The notes under the pieces were generated by a model. That model worked only from the letters and a program-made list of their open reading frames with translations, was not told the DNA's origin and did not search any database. Position numbers and translations under genes: made by a program. 58,615 bases of DNA from an uncultured Crocinitomix sp. (lineage in GTDB: Bacteria > Bacteroidota > Bacteroidia > Flavobacteriales_D > Crocinitomicaceae), in the NCBI GenBank assembly GCA_937136425.1, contig CAKZON010000023.1, forward strand, positions 1 to 58,615. Direction: 5' to 3'. Of this stretch, positions 42,250 to 51,271 are shown in pieces (the first letter of the stretch is position 1; every line of letters starts with the position of its first letter).

Positions 42250-42957
42250 CTAAGAGTACAATCCTCCGTTCAGGTTAAGCGTTTGTCCTGTTAAGTAGTT
42301 TGCCTGATCAGACATTAGGTAATCAATTAAAGCCCCTAACTGTTCTGGATTTCCAAGATCACCAACAGGAATGTTGGTTTTTAATTGCTCCTGCATTTCT
42401 AGGGGCACATCATCAATCATTCCAACATTGAAATAACCAAGCGCAACAGCGTTAACTGTAATGTTTTTATTTGCTAGTTCTTTGGCTAATGTTTTTGTTA
42501 GGCCTAGTAAACCTGCTTTTGAAGCGGCATATGCAGCTGTACCTACAAATCCTGTTTGAGCCACTACGGATGACATAAATAAGATGCGTCCAAAATTTGC
42601 TGAGCGCATGTGCGGGATAACGTGTTTGCTAACCAGAAAAGGACCCGTTAAATTGACTGCAATCGTTTCATTCCAATCATCTGTTCCTATTTTCCATGAC
42701 ATGCCATTTTTAGAAACTCCTGCATTGTGTAAAACAATATCAATAGTTCCAAAATCGGCAACGACAGAAGCAATCAATTTTTCAACTTCACTTTCTTGTG
42801 TAATATCAGCTTGATATGTTTTAACATTTTTGGCTGATGTCGCTGGAGGATTGTTGAGGTAATGCAAGGCTAAATTATACCCTTTTTCCTCAAAAAACTT
42901 CACAAGTTCTGTTCCTAAACCGCCAGAACTTCCAATTATTAAAATGGTTTTATTCAT
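42250..42957 (-). CDS. Short-chain reductase, 3-oxoacyl-ACP reductase-like
   Basis: Classical SDR of 235 residues. NAD(P) binding is at GSSGGLGTELV, then VLHNAGVSKNG (NNAG variant), the catalytic Ser in FMSSV, and Tyr/Lys in AAYAASKAGLLGLT; TGQTLNLNGGLYS is the usual FabG end. It reduces a 3-keto group with NADPH. It lies 5 bp after a FemAB-like acyltransferase gene and two genes from a deacetylase-like gene, so a role in making a surface acyl or polyketide-like product is possible. Confidence 0.85.
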   Translation of the reverse strand: MNKTILIIGSSGGLGTELVKFFEEKGYNLALHYLNNPPATSAKNVKTYQADITQESEVEKLIASVVADFGTIDIVLHNAGVSKNGMSWKIGTDDWNETIAVNLTGPFLVSKHVIPHMRSANFGRILFMSSVVAQTGFVGTAAYAASKAGLLGLTKTLAKELANKNITVNAVALGYFNVGMIDDVPLEMQEQLKTNIPVGDLGNPEQLGALIDYLMSDQANYLTGQTLNLNGGLYS

Positions 42958-42962
42958 GTTTG

Positions 42963-43847
42963 TTATCCTTTTAGCCGTTTAAGGGTTTTAAACCACAAAG
43001 GCGAATTGTCAATGGTGTAATTATAATAGTTTCGATCAGTGGCGCCAAATTTCCGGAAAAAATTAGCGACGGGTTCAATATCTGAACCTCCAAAATCAAA
43101 GGTGCTGTAATTGTTTTGATATCGCTCAAAAGCGTAATTGAAAAGGCTGTACATAGCTCCTGATTTTTTAGCGTCTTCAAGTGCTGCTCCTTTTAAATAG
43201 GTAATTCGTTTTTTGTCTTTTAGAAAAAATCCGCTTGCTACCATTTTATCTTCTTCAATAACCTCAACTAACTCACCTTTTCCTAATTGAATGGCTTCTC
43301 GCATCAGTTGCTTAAGGTTGTCAATTTCTACAGTGCCAACGGCCTCAACTTTATGTGCAACAGTGTCTTCAAATAACTGAATTAACGGTGAAGGGTCTGT
43401 TCCAAAACGAAACTGAAATACTTTATTTCCTTTTTTTATAAGTCGTTTGGCATTTGAGCGGTAATGAGTAGGGTAGTCTTCCGTTAATTGTAATTCTTGA
43501 TGTTGTCTGTTTTCGCAAGTGGAGGTTAAATTTAAGTCACCGCTTCTAAATGAGATATGTTTAAATTCTTTGGTTAGAAACTCTAGCGCCTCGTTCCAAT
43601 TGAAACCCTTTCCAAAAATAGAGTACTCTCTGGTAAACGGAGCTTGATACATGCGTTTAACACCTAGTTTAGTTGTGTAAGCAACAGGCATAATAGTTTC
43701 AAAATCATCTCCACTGATTAATGCTCCCCAAGTTTCTGCCGTAGCATCTAAATACCATGTATATGAAAAAACGTTTTCAACCTCATCTTTTTCAATGCGG
43801 TTATTCCATTTTTCTGTGTCTATATGCTCACGTGTTACAAACTTCAT
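42963..43847 (-). CDS. FemAB/GNAT-like acyltransferase
   Basis: Protein of 294 residues with the double-GNAT arrangement of PF13480-type proteins. KKGNKVFQFRFG opens the second domain and DFGGSDIEPVANFFRKFGAT near the end is its typical block (as in the BioF2/FemAB group). These transfer amino acids or acyl groups to peptidoglycan or polysaccharide. It overlaps the deacetylase gene by 4 bp (ATGA 43844-43847). Confidence 0.72.
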   Translation of the reverse strand: MKFVTREHIDTEKWNNRIEKDEVENVFSYTWYLDATAETWGALISGDDFETIMPVAYTTKLGVKRMYQAPFTREYSIFGKGFNWNEALEFLTKEFKHISFRSGDLNLTSTCENRQHQELQLTEDYPTHYRSNAKRLIKKGNKVFQFRFGTDPSPLIQLFEDTVAHKVEAVGTVEIDNLKQLMREAIQLGKGELVEVIEEDKMVASGFFLKDKKRITYLKGAALEDAKKSGAMYSLFNYAFERYQNNYSTFDFGGSDIEPVANFFRKFGATDRNYYNYTIDNSPLWFKTLKRLKG

Positions 43848-44836
43848 TGATTCATTTCAAGATCTGCAAACGTTAAAAAAGTATGTTTAGTCTTATTCTT
43901 TTCAATAAATTGCTCTAATTTTTTTAAAGCGAAATGTGTGCACGCTTTCGGATGTCCAATTATGACACATTCATCAAATCCTTTTTTTGCATTTTTTTTG
44001 ACAACCTGTTGCAGTTTTGTAACGAAATAACCGTCAACCGACGCGGATAAATTCATGCCTTTTGTGAGCATTTGTTTTCTTAAGCCCGGCGAAGACATTG
44101 GGTAGCCATCTCCTATTGGTTTGTGCAAATGTGGTTGTAATCTGCCAAGTCCAAAAAGGCGCCAGAAAAACCAAAGCGAGTATTGATAGTTCGATATCGG
44201 GTATTCTACAAAATCACCATTGTTGTCTTCCTCACATAAATCAGTGCTGAATTTCCAGGTTGATTTATTAGGAGTTTTTGTGAAATCGTAATAATAATTT
44301 CCTGCCGTAAATTTTCCACCAGGAAATACCGTGGAATCTAGTCTTAATCCCGCTTTTTTAAAAGCTTTATGCACACGATTAAACGGTTGTAAACACCATC
44401 CTCCTGCTCGGTAAGAGTGTATTGGTTTGTTGGTCCAGCTTTGTAAAATGTCACGATATTCTAAAACAATTCTCAGGATCTCCTCATCCGAAAAATCGTC
44501 TAATTTATAGCGATCGGTAATCATTTTCCATTCATTGCCATCATGCGTGCAATCTTCCCAGTGCGGATGTATGTGCAATTGACAATCATGTCCTTCTTGA
44601 ACAAGGTTTTGAATCTGTTCTTTGACTAAAGCGTATTCCTGTTGGACTTTAGGGAATTGAGTTCTGTATTTTTCGAGCTGTTTTAAATAGCCTGTATCAA
44701 TGAAAAAAACCATTTTTGCACCAGTTCTTTTCGAAATCTGGCGCAGTAAATTAGTGGGCTCAATGATACATTTTTCAACCGTTCCAGTTGGAGCGCCAAA
44801 AAATAGTTCGTAATCATACGTCAAAAACAAATTCAT
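43844..44836 (-). CDS. Polysaccharide deacetylase-like protein
   Basis: Protein of 330 residues starting MNLFLTYDYELFFG (the TYDYE motif replaces the usual TFDDG) and with CQLHIHPHWED, the metal-binding HxxxH/HPH region, and SYRAGGWCLQPFN, similar to the RxP/Y motif. These place it in the divergent NodB/WbmS group of carbohydrate esterase family 4-like proteins. It should remove acetyl groups from a glycan or related polymer. No signal peptide, so cytoplasmic. It is first in a run with the acyltransferase and SDR. Confidence 0.75.
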   Translation of the reverse strand: MNLFLTYDYELFFGAPTGTVEKCIIEPTNLLRQISKRTGAKMVFFIDTGYLKQLEKYRTQFPKVQQEYALVKEQIQNLVQEGHDCQLHIHPHWEDCTHDGNEWKMITDRYKLDDFSDEEILRIVLEYRDILQSWTNKPIHSYRAGGWCLQPFNRVHKAFKKAGLRLDSTVFPGGKFTAGNYYYDFTKTPNKSTWKFSTDLCEEDNNGDFVEYPISNYQYSLWFFWRLFGLGRLQPHLHKPIGDGYPMSSPGLRKQMLTKGMNLSASVDGYFVTKLQQVVKKNAKKGFDECVIIGHPKACTHFALKKLEQFIEKNKTKHTFLTFADLEMNQ

Positions 44837-44863
44837 TGTGCGCTTTTAAAACTTGTAATAGTG

Positions 44864-45445
44864 CTATAAACCTCCGTTTGATTCTAGCTCTTGCATGAAT
44901 TTTTCCGTTAATTCTTCCATTGAATAGCGGATGTTTTCAATTCTAGATTGACAATCATTAACCAATGGTGAGTTAGGATACTCTTCCATGAACTCTTTAT
45001 AAGCTTCTTTGGCTAGTGTTGTATCTCGTAGTTCAAAATCAAGATGGCTCGCACGGTTAAATTTTACGTCTTCTAATCTTTTGTAATTCGGATATTTTTC
45101 AATGATCTGATCCAATAAATTAACGCTCATTTGAGGTTGGTCTGTTGTTAATGATATGTCAGACGCTTTTAAAAGATAGTCAGGAGCCTTAGGATCATCT
45201 GGGAAGATCGCAGCAAAATCTTGAAAGGCAGTAATTGCTTCTTTTAAATCTTTTTCCTTAGGCATGTCAATGCTACTATTGATGCGTCCTTCAAGCGCAC
45301 TTAAATTGGCTAAAAATTCAGTTGTGTCAACACCAATTTCTGGAATTTCTGTTTCTATTGTTACTTCATCAGTAGCTTCGCTTCCGCAAGAAAAGATAAT
45401 ACTACTAAACAATATCGTAAATGCAAAAAATTGAATTGTTTTCAT
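44864..45445 (-). CDS. TPR-like lipoprotein
   Basis: Protein of 193 residues with signal sequence and lipobox (SSIIFSCGSE, Cys20). The rest is helical with tetratricopeptide-type repeats: FQDFAAIFPDDPKAPDYLLKA, IIEKYPNYKRLEDVKFNRA and FMEEYPNSPLVNDCQSRIEN, a BamD/YbgF-like pattern. It is probably a periplasm-facing outer-membrane lipoprotein. It follows the deformylase gene by 17 bp. Confidence 0.75.
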   Translation of the reverse strand: MKTIQFFAFTILFSSIIFSCGSEATDEVTIETEIPEIGVDTTEFLANLSALEGRINSSIDMPKEKDLKEAITAFQDFAAIFPDDPKAPDYLLKASDISLTTDQPQMSVNLLDQIIEKYPNYKRLEDVKFNRASHLDFELRDTTLAKEAYKEFMEEYPNSPLVNDCQSRIENIRYSMEELTEKFMQELESNGGL

Positions 45446-45462
45446 GTCTTTATTTTAAAATG

Positions 45463-46071
45463 TTATCGTTTGCCTTTTTTTACTACTGGAAACTTCATGC
45501 GGTAAGGAGCATCAACGTCTCCTTTTGAAATATTACTTAATTTCTTTTTTAAAATTCGTTTTTTCAACGGACTTAAATGGTCTGTAAATAAAACTCCTTC
45601 AACATGGTCATATTCGTGCTGAATGATTCGTGCGGCATAACCATCATATTCTTCATCACAAAATTTCCAATTTTCATCATAATAAGTAATTCTGATTTTC
45701 GGTTGGCGCATTACTTCCTCTCTAATATTTGGAATACTTAAGCAACCCTCTTGGAAACCCCATTCTTCACCTTCTTCAGATTCAATGATTGGATTGATGA
45801 AAACCTTCTTAAAGCCATTTAATCCAGCAGCTCTAGGATCTGGTTCCTTTTCCCCATCTTCATCATCATCTTCAGCAAATGGTGAGGCATCAACTATGAA
45901 AATACGGATTGATTTGCCAATTTGCGGTGCAGCTAAACCTACTCCGCTTGCGCCATACATTGTTTCAAACATATTAGCAATTAGTTCATCTAATCCTTCG
46001 TAATCTTCTTCAATTTCGTCTGCCATTTTTTTTAAGACGGACGCCCCGTATGCTACAATAGGTAATATCAT
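45463..46071 (-). CDS. def: Peptide deformylase
   Basis: Metalloenzyme of 202 residues that removes the formyl group from the N-terminal Met of new proteins. All three motifs are present: GVGLAAPQIG (44-52), EGCLSIP with Cys110, and QHEYDHVEG with His152, Glu153 and His156. An acidic insertion (about 63-80, FAEDDDEDGEKEPDPR) between motifs 1 and 2 is typical of Bacteroidota deformylases. A -7 box (46093-46100) lies upstream. Confidence 0.95.
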   Translation of the reverse strand: MILPIVAYGASVLKKMADEIEEDYEGLDELIANMFETMYGASGVGLAAPQIGKSIRIFIVDASPFAEDDDEDGEKEPDPRAAGLNGFKKVFINPIIESEEGEEWGFQEGCLSIPNIREEVMRQPKIRITYYDENWKFCDEEYDGYAARIIQHEYDHVEGVLFTDHLSPLKKRILKKKLSNISKGDVDAPYRMKFPVVKKGKR

Positions 46072-46092
46072 TGTTATGCTTTGAATTTTTTA

Positions 46093-46100
46093 CAAAAATA
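46093..46100 (-). promoter_or_regulatory. Possible -7 box of def (TATTTTTG)
   Basis: On the - strand TATTTTTG is a full match to TAnnTTTG, 21 bp before the def ATG at 46071. No clear TTTG -33 is seen 19 bp upstream. Confidence 0.35.
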
Positions 46101-46261
46101 GTTGAAATTAATAAATAGTCACCTATCTGTGCAATACGATTCGTAAGCCTTTAAGTTTATTCGGCTAAAGTTCGGGATAGTTGTAGAAAAGTAAAGGTGA
46201 TAATTGGTTAAAATTCTGCTATTTTAAATAGGTCTAATATATTTTTAAACCTTGCAAAGTT

Positions 46262-46864
46262 TTACCTATGTGCGTTAATAAATTGGGTAGGATCTAAATA
46301 TCCACTCGTGTCTGCAGAGTATCCGCCACCAACTGGCAAGTCGGTATCGTGCCGCATTTCAAAATGTAAATGAGCTGGGTAGATTCCGTTTGCTGTGCCA
46401 ATTGTTCCAATAGGGTCTCCACGTCTAATAAGTTGGTTTTTCTTTTTAACCAGCATTTTATCGCAATGCGCATATAATGAATTAACCATTGTGAAATCAT
46501 CTAAATAGTGCTTAATGACAATTACATTTCCCCAACCGCCTTTTAAATCTTGAGCAGAAACCAAGTAACCGTTGGCTACGGCGTATACAGTGTCTCCTAA
46601 ATCTGTATTGCCGCCACCATTCCCGTTCCAGTCATCTCCTAAATGGTGGTTTGTTCCAAATCCTTGGGCATTATAATAGCCTTTGGCATCAGGCTTGCCA
46701 ACAGGGAAATCAAAATGAACGGCCCAAACAGGTTGATTATTTCCCGTAATAGGCTTGGTAATATTAGCTTGTGTAAAATTAGGTTCAGCTATGAAAGCCG
46801 TTCCAATGATTAGGAGCGAAATAGAGATTAAAATATTACGCGATACAGTTTTTGTCATTTTCAT
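46262..46864 (-). CDS. M23 peptidoglycan endopeptidase (LytM domain)
   Basis: Protein of 200 residues with a signal sequence (about 8-28). The LytM zinc site is visible: His74-x3-Asp78 in HLGDDW and His165-x-His167 in AHLHFE; a further NSLYAHCDKM block contributes. It should cleave peptide cross-links in the cell wall. It starts inside the end of truA (29-bp overlap, or 23 with the Met at 46858), an unusually long overlap for unrelated genes. Confidence 0.88.
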   Translation of the reverse strand: MKMTKTVSRNILISISLLIIGTAFIAEPNFTQANITKPITGNNQPVWAVHFDFPVGKPDAKGYYNAQGFGTNHHLGDDWNGNGGGNTDLGDTVYAVANGYLVSAQDLKGGWGNVIVIKHYLDDFTMVNSLYAHCDKMLVKKKNQLIRRGDPIGTIGTANGIYPAHLHFEMRHDTDLPVGGGYSADTSGYLDPTQFINAHR

Positions 46865-47597
46865 AATCCACCTTTACTAAGAATAATCCTTGTGGTGGTA
46901 CTGACTGCCCAGCTCTGCTGCGTTCTTGCGAGTCTAGTATTTGTTGAAACTCTTTTAAATCAATTTTATGCGTCCCAATTTCAACCATTGTGCCAACAAC
47001 TGCACGTACCATATTTCTTAAAAAACGGTTGGCTTTAATTGTAAAACGATAACCTTCTGGCGTTTTAGACCATTGGGCTTCAGTAACATCACATTTAAAA
47101 CTACTAATTCCAGTAATGGTCTTACTAAAACACTTGAAATTTTTGTGATTAATTAACATTTGACAGGCAGCATTCATCTGTTCCAAATCCAATTCATGTC
47201 GCACCAACCAAGAGGTTTCATTTAAGAAGGGATTTTTCTCTTTGTGGATAAAGTAATGGTATGTTCTGCTAGTTGCGCTAAAGCGAGAGTGTACATCTTC
47301 AGGAACCTTAAATACGCTTTGAATGGCAATTTCTGCAGGCAACATACAATTTAACTTATATGCAAAAGTATGATCGTCCCAATCGGTGTTCATTTCAAAG
47401 TGTGCATAAAACTCTGTTGCATGCACACCAGTATCCGTTCTGCCGCAACCTGTTACTTTTACTGCTTTGGCTCTATTTATTTTTTTTAGTGCATCACCAA
47501 TACATTCTTGCACCGTAATCGCGTTTGGTTGTATTTGCCAACCAAAAAAATGCGTTCCTTTGTAGGAGAGTTTAAGAAAATAACGCTGCTCACTCAT
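46836..47597 (-). CDS. truA: tRNA pseudouridine(38-40) synthase
   Basis: Enzyme of 253 residues that makes pseudouridines in the anticodon arm. The catalytic motif GCGRTDTGVHATE holds Asp55; YHYFIHKEKNPF and FLRNMVRAVVGTMVEIG are standard TruA blocks. It is divergent from the phosphoesterase gene at 47621 with only 23 bp between them, so the promoters must overlap the coding ends. Confidence 0.95.
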   Translation of the reverse strand: MSEQRYFLKLSYKGTHFFGWQIQPNAITVQECIGDALKKINRAKAVKVTGCGRTDTGVHATEFYAHFEMNTDWDDHTFAYKLNCMLPAEIAIQSVFKVPEDVHSRFSATSRTYHYFIHKEKNPFLNETSWLVRHELDLEQMNAACQMLINHKNFKCFSKTITGISSFKCDVTEAQWSKTPEGYRFTIKANRFLRNMVRAVVGTMVEIGTHKIDLKEFQQILDSQERSRAGQSVPPQGLFLVKVDYENDKNCIA

Positions 47598-47620
47598 ATT
47601 GCAAAAATAATAAAGATTAA

Positions 47621-48130
47621 ATGAAGAAAATTGGATTAATGTCAGATACTCATGGTTGGGTTGATCCTAAAATCTATGAGTATTTTAAAGATGTAGATGA
47701 GATTTGGCACGCAGGAGATGTGGGATCAATGTCTGTAATTGAGGAATTGGAGAAATTTAAACCTATTCGCGGGGTTTATGGAAATATTGACGATCATGTA
47801 ATTCGAGCAACTTGGCCAAAGGTTAATCATTTTGATTGCGAAGGAATGGCTGTTTTAATGACACATATAGCAGGGAAGCCTTATAAATATAATAAAGAGG
47901 CATATGCTGCAATAGAGGAGTATAAACCTAATATTTTTATTTGCGGACATTCACATATCTTATTAGTTCAGTTTGATAAGAACATTAACAGTTTATGGCT
48001 GAACCCAGGGGCATGTGGCTATAAAGGATTTCATAAAGTAAAAACTATTTTACGTTTTACCGTTGATAATGGCAACGTTAAGGATATGGAGGCTATTGAA
48101 CTGGGGGTGAAATCAAAAGTAAACTTATGA
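47621..48130 (+). CDS. YfcE/MJ0936-type metallophosphoesterase
   Basis: Protein of 169 residues, a compact calcineurin-like fold. Ligands: SDTHGW (Asp9, His11), HAGDVGS, GNIDD, MTHIAG and GHSH, in the order of YfcE phosphodiesterases. It hydrolyses phosphodiesters with a divalent metal; the natural substrate is unknown. It overlaps the small lipoprotein ORF at ATGA (48127-48130). Confidence 0.88.
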   Translation: MKKIGLMSDTHGWVDPKIYEYFKDVDEIWHAGDVGSMSVIEELEKFKPIRGVYGNIDDHVIRATWPKVNHFDCEGMAVLMTHIAGKPYKYNKEAYAAIEEYKPNIFICGHSHILLVQFDKNINSLWLNPGACGYKGFHKVKTILRFTVDNGNVKDMEAIELGVKSKVNL

Positions 48131-48294
48131 GAAATATAGCTGCTTTAATTGTGCTACTGATTCTTGTTTCTTGTAGCCAGACTAGAGAAGAAGAATATTG
48201 GGACTATAATCCTTTGGCTGATACCAGTGAGGTTGATAATAGTGCTCCAGAAATAATTAGAGATAGTATTGATGAGGAGTCTAATTTGGAGTGA
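48127..48294 (+). CDS. Small lipoprotein (55 aa)
   Basis: ORF of 55 codons from the ATG overlapping the phosphoesterase stop (ATGA). It opens with MRNIAALIVLLILVSCSQTR, a signal peptide with lipobox VSC, then an acidic Ser/Asp-rich tail (SEVDNSAPEIIRDSIDEE). The lipobox and the ATGA overlap make it convincing although short. Function unknown; probably an outer-membrane lipoprotein cotranscribed with the phosphoesterase. Confidence 0.7.
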   Translation: MRNIAALIVLLILVSCSQTREEEYWDYNPLADTSEVDNSAPEIIRDSIDEESNLE

Positions 48295-48435
48295 ATTCGG
48301 TAAGTAATTGTTGAAAAAAAGGAATGGAATCACCAATTGCGATAAAATAAATTAAATTTGATTGCGTTAAGTGTTGTGGTAAGAATATTATGCAATGGTA
48401 TAGCGTAAGTTTTGACCAAGAAAAAAACTCTATAA

Positions 48436-49476
48436 ATGAAAATTAAGCTTACACTCCTTGGACTACTATTTGGTTCACTTTCATTTGCTCAAACAGGTGG
48501 ACAAAACACCTATCAATTTTTAGATTTAGACTTTAATGCGCGCTCCATGAGTTTAGGTGGAGATTTTATAGCGTTAAAGGATGGTGATATTAACCTTGCG
48601 GTTTCTAACCCTGCGTCTATTACTGAAAAAATGGATGGCAACTTGGCCTTAAATCATTTTATCTATCCAGCAGGAATCAACTATGGACAGTTGGCATATG
48701 GAAAGACTTTTGAAAATGCAGGAACATTTACTGGACATTTGCGCTACGTATCCTATGGTAAGTTTACTAGAACTGATCAAACTGGAGTAGAAGAAGGTTC
48801 GTTTACAGCAGGTGACTATGCACTTGGGGTTGGATATGGAAAAGCATTAAATAAATATTTCTCTGCTGGAGCCAATCTAAATGTTATTTTTTCACATTTA
48901 GAAACTTATACTTCTGTGGGAGTGGGTGTTGATGTAGCAACAACTTTTTATGATGAAGAATCAAATATTACTGCAACCGTAGTGGCACGAAATATTGGTT
49001 ATCAAATCAAAGGATATACAGAAGACAATCACGAACCTTTGCCAATTGAAGTGTTGGCAGGAATCAGTTATAAATTTCACCATGCCCCGTTTCGCTTTAG
49101 CCTTATGGGGACAGATCTAACTAAATGGGATTTAACGTATAACGATCCTACTTTAACGCCAACTATTGATCAATTAACTGGAGATACAATTCCAGTACCT
49201 ACTGCTAGCTTTGTTCAAAAGGTAGCTTACCACACCAATTTTGGTGTGGAGTTGGTGCCTTCTGATAATTTCTTTTTACGCGTTGGGTTTAATTATCAAC
49301 GTAGAAATGCATTAGGCATTGTAGACCGTAAAGGTGCTAGTGGTTTTTCTTTTGGTGTGGGAATGAAAACTAAAAAGTTTGAATTCAATTACGGCCTTGC
49401 ATTCTATTCAGCAGCAGGGGCATCCAATGTGTTCGGAATTACCACCAACTTCTCGAAGTGGACAAGGCGGAAATAG
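48436..49476 (+). CDS. porQ: Type IX secretion system protein PorQ
   Basis: Protein of 346 residues, FadL-like outer-membrane barrel, with a signal peptide ending near SLSFAQ and the family start TGGQNTYQFLDLDFNARS followed by a GG turn and AVSNPASI. PorQ takes part in the PorU/PorV/PorQ/PorZ attachment complex, which processes and anchors T9SS cargo at the surface. It matches the cargo protein at 39001. It is convergent with the hypothetical gene at 49487 with 10 bp between them. Confidence 0.85.
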   Translation: MKIKLTLLGLLFGSLSFAQTGGQNTYQFLDLDFNARSMSLGGDFIALKDGDINLAVSNPASITEKMDGNLALNHFIYPAGINYGQLAYGKTFENAGTFTGHLRYVSYGKFTRTDQTGVEEGSFTAGDYALGVGYGKALNKYFSAGANLNVIFSHLETYTSVGVGVDVATTFYDEESNITATVVARNIGYQIKGYTEDNHEPLPIEVLAGISYKFHHAPFRFSLMGTDLTKWDLTYNDPTLTPTIDQLTGDTIPVPTASFVQKVAYHTNFGVELVPSDNFFLRVGFNYQRRNALGIVDRKGASGFSFGVGMKTKKFEFNYGLAFYSAAGASNVFGITTNFSKWTRRK

Positions 49477-49486
49477 CTACTGAATT

Positions 49487-50188
49487 TTAATAAACCTTAT
49501 TGTAGTAATAATGTAAAGCTTCATTTGCACGTTGAATAACGCGCTTATATGAGCGTCGCAAAATTGGCAATGATTGCAATGTTCGAGAGTAGTATGGGAA
49601 AGGGCGGCGTAATTGATAAAAAGCACTGCTTTTAAAAATAAGAGCTTCAAAGCCTGAGTTACCTCCACCATGATAGCTTGTTCGGCGTTCTAATCCATCT
49701 TCTGTTTGAACTAAGTAGGTGCCGTCTGCAAATGTAGCAGTGTCTTTTTCTAGCCCCGTAATTTCGGCAATATAAAATTGTTTAGAGGTTATTTTAATTC
49801 CAGGATCATAGCCCGCAGTATCATTTAAAAAAACAACGCTATCCAACTGTTGATTTAAAACGTGGTTGGAATAATCGCTTCTAAAAAAGTAAACGGGACA
49901 AAAATCAAAGTATTTATCAAAAGCGGCTATAATTTCTTGGTTCTTTTTTAACTGGTCGTATTCAACTTTTTGGGCTTCCTCATTGCGCTCTGATTTTAGC
50001 AACGCATTGATTAGAGGTTGGCGCGTTCGCAATCTAACAAGAAGTACATTGTTTTTTAACTCCTTAATTTGCCGTTGTGAATTCATACGGTCAATTTCAC
50101 TATTTCGCATCTTCCTAGAAGATTGCGCTTGTGCAGTAGAAACAATTAGTACACTGCAAAATAAAAGAATCAAATTTTTTAAACCCAT
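49487..50188 (-). CDS. Secreted protein, unknown function
   Basis: Protein of 233 residues with a signal peptide (about 1-22, ending STAQAQ). The segment after it is basic and helical (SSRKMRNSEIDRMNSQRQIK), then FDFCPVYFFRSDYSNHVL and a YHGGGNSGFEALIFKSS block. No family recognised. It should be periplasmic or surface exposed. The start is unambiguous. Confidence 0.65.
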   Translation of the reverse strand: MGLKNLILLFCSVLIVSTAQAQSSRKMRNSEIDRMNSQRQIKELKNNVLLVRLRTRQPLINALLKSERNEEAQKVEYDQLKKNQEIIAAFDKYFDFCPVYFFRSDYSNHVLNQQLDSVVFLNDTAGYDPGIKITSKQFYIAEITGLEKDTATFADGTYLVQTEDGLERRTSYHGGGNSGFEALIFKSSAFYQLRRPFPYYSRTLQSLPILRRSYKRVIQRANEALHYYYNKVY

Positions 50189-50392
50189 GCATTAAATATA
50201 TGAAAAAGGACATATTGCAGTCAATTATAATGGCAATTTTTGATTCAAATAAGAGGTTCGTTGATGTAACTGTAGGTTAGGGAGTGTTATGTGGAATGTG
50301 GAGTGTTCAGAATCCCTTAAATCATACTTGAAAATGTAACTTATTTGAACAACGACGTATAAAAGGTATGAAACTTGTTTGATAGTGCATGT

Positions 50393-51259
50393 ATGCGTTT
50401 AATACTTATATTTTTTCTAATTACGACAGCTCAATTGCATGCGCAATTGAACTATCTTGAAGGGACATGGCAAGGGATTATTACTCAAAGAGGTCAAGCC
50501 CCAAAAGATGGTAAAACCATTTGGTTTGATTTTGAAGTGGACGCAACATCTGGAGACATGAAAGGAGAGTCTCGAATTGAAACACCATTTACAGAGTATT
50601 TTGCCTACAAAGTTGTAAAAGGAACCGTAAAAAGTAAGAGAGAGATTGAGTTTAAAGATGTTTTTATTGGATTAGATAAAAATGCGGGAAGAGATGTATG
50701 GTGTATGCTTTACGGAAACTTGACTTATAATGATTCCACTGGGTATTTGTCTGGAGAATGGAGATCAACTGATTGTAGACAGGCAGGTGATGTAATATTG
50801 TATCGATCAAAGTATGAGATTTCAAAAACAGATTCGTCAACACTTTATCATTCTTGGTTTAATAATATGGTAAACGATCTTTCAAGAGGATGGAATGCCT
50901 ATTATGTAAGAGATGCTGAAATGCGAAATTTTCAGTTTGTTCCAGTGTATTTTGATCATGATAAGGATATTTTGAAAGCAAGTTTTAATGACTATTTAGA
51001 GCAAATGGCTAAGATTGTGAACTCACATTCTGATTTGCGCATAAAAATTATTGGACATACAGATTCTAATGGTCCAGATTCTTATAACGTAGGACTTTCA
51101 GAAAGGCGAGCAGAACGAGTGAAAAAATTCTTAACTAATGCAGGGGTGCCATTGGATAAAGTAGTGATTGAATATCGCGGAGAGAAAGATCCTGCATTTT
51201 CAAATAGTACATCCTCAGGAAAGCAATTAAATAGACGGGTTGATTTTGAGTTTATTTAA
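50393..51259 (+). CDS. OmpA-family peptidoglycan-binding protein
   Basis: Protein of 288 residues with a signal peptide (MRLILIFFLITTAQLHAQ). I chose ATG 50393, because upstream starts give a weaker signal. An N-terminal beta domain (about 20-150, with WQGIITQRGQAPKDG) is followed by an OmpA domain (about 180-288): VYFDHDKDIL, KIIGHTDSNG, YNVGLSERRAERVKKFL, GEKDP and LNRRVDFEF. The Asp and Arg that bind diaminopimelate are present. It links outer membrane and cell wall. Confidence 0.85.
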   Translation: MRLILIFFLITTAQLHAQLNYLEGTWQGIITQRGQAPKDGKTIWFDFEVDATSGDMKGESRIETPFTEYFAYKVVKGTVKSKREIEFKDVFIGLDKNAGRDVWCMLYGNLTYNDSTGYLSGEWRSTDCRQAGDVILYRSKYEISKTDSSTLYHSWFNNMVNDLSRGWNAYYVRDAEMRNFQFVPVYFDHDKDILKASFNDYLEQMAKIVNSHSDLRIKIIGHTDSNGPDSYNVGLSERRAERVKKFLTNAGVPLDKVVIEYRGEKDPAFSNSTSSGKQLNRRVDFEFI

Positions 51260-51271
51260 TGCTGCCAAAAC

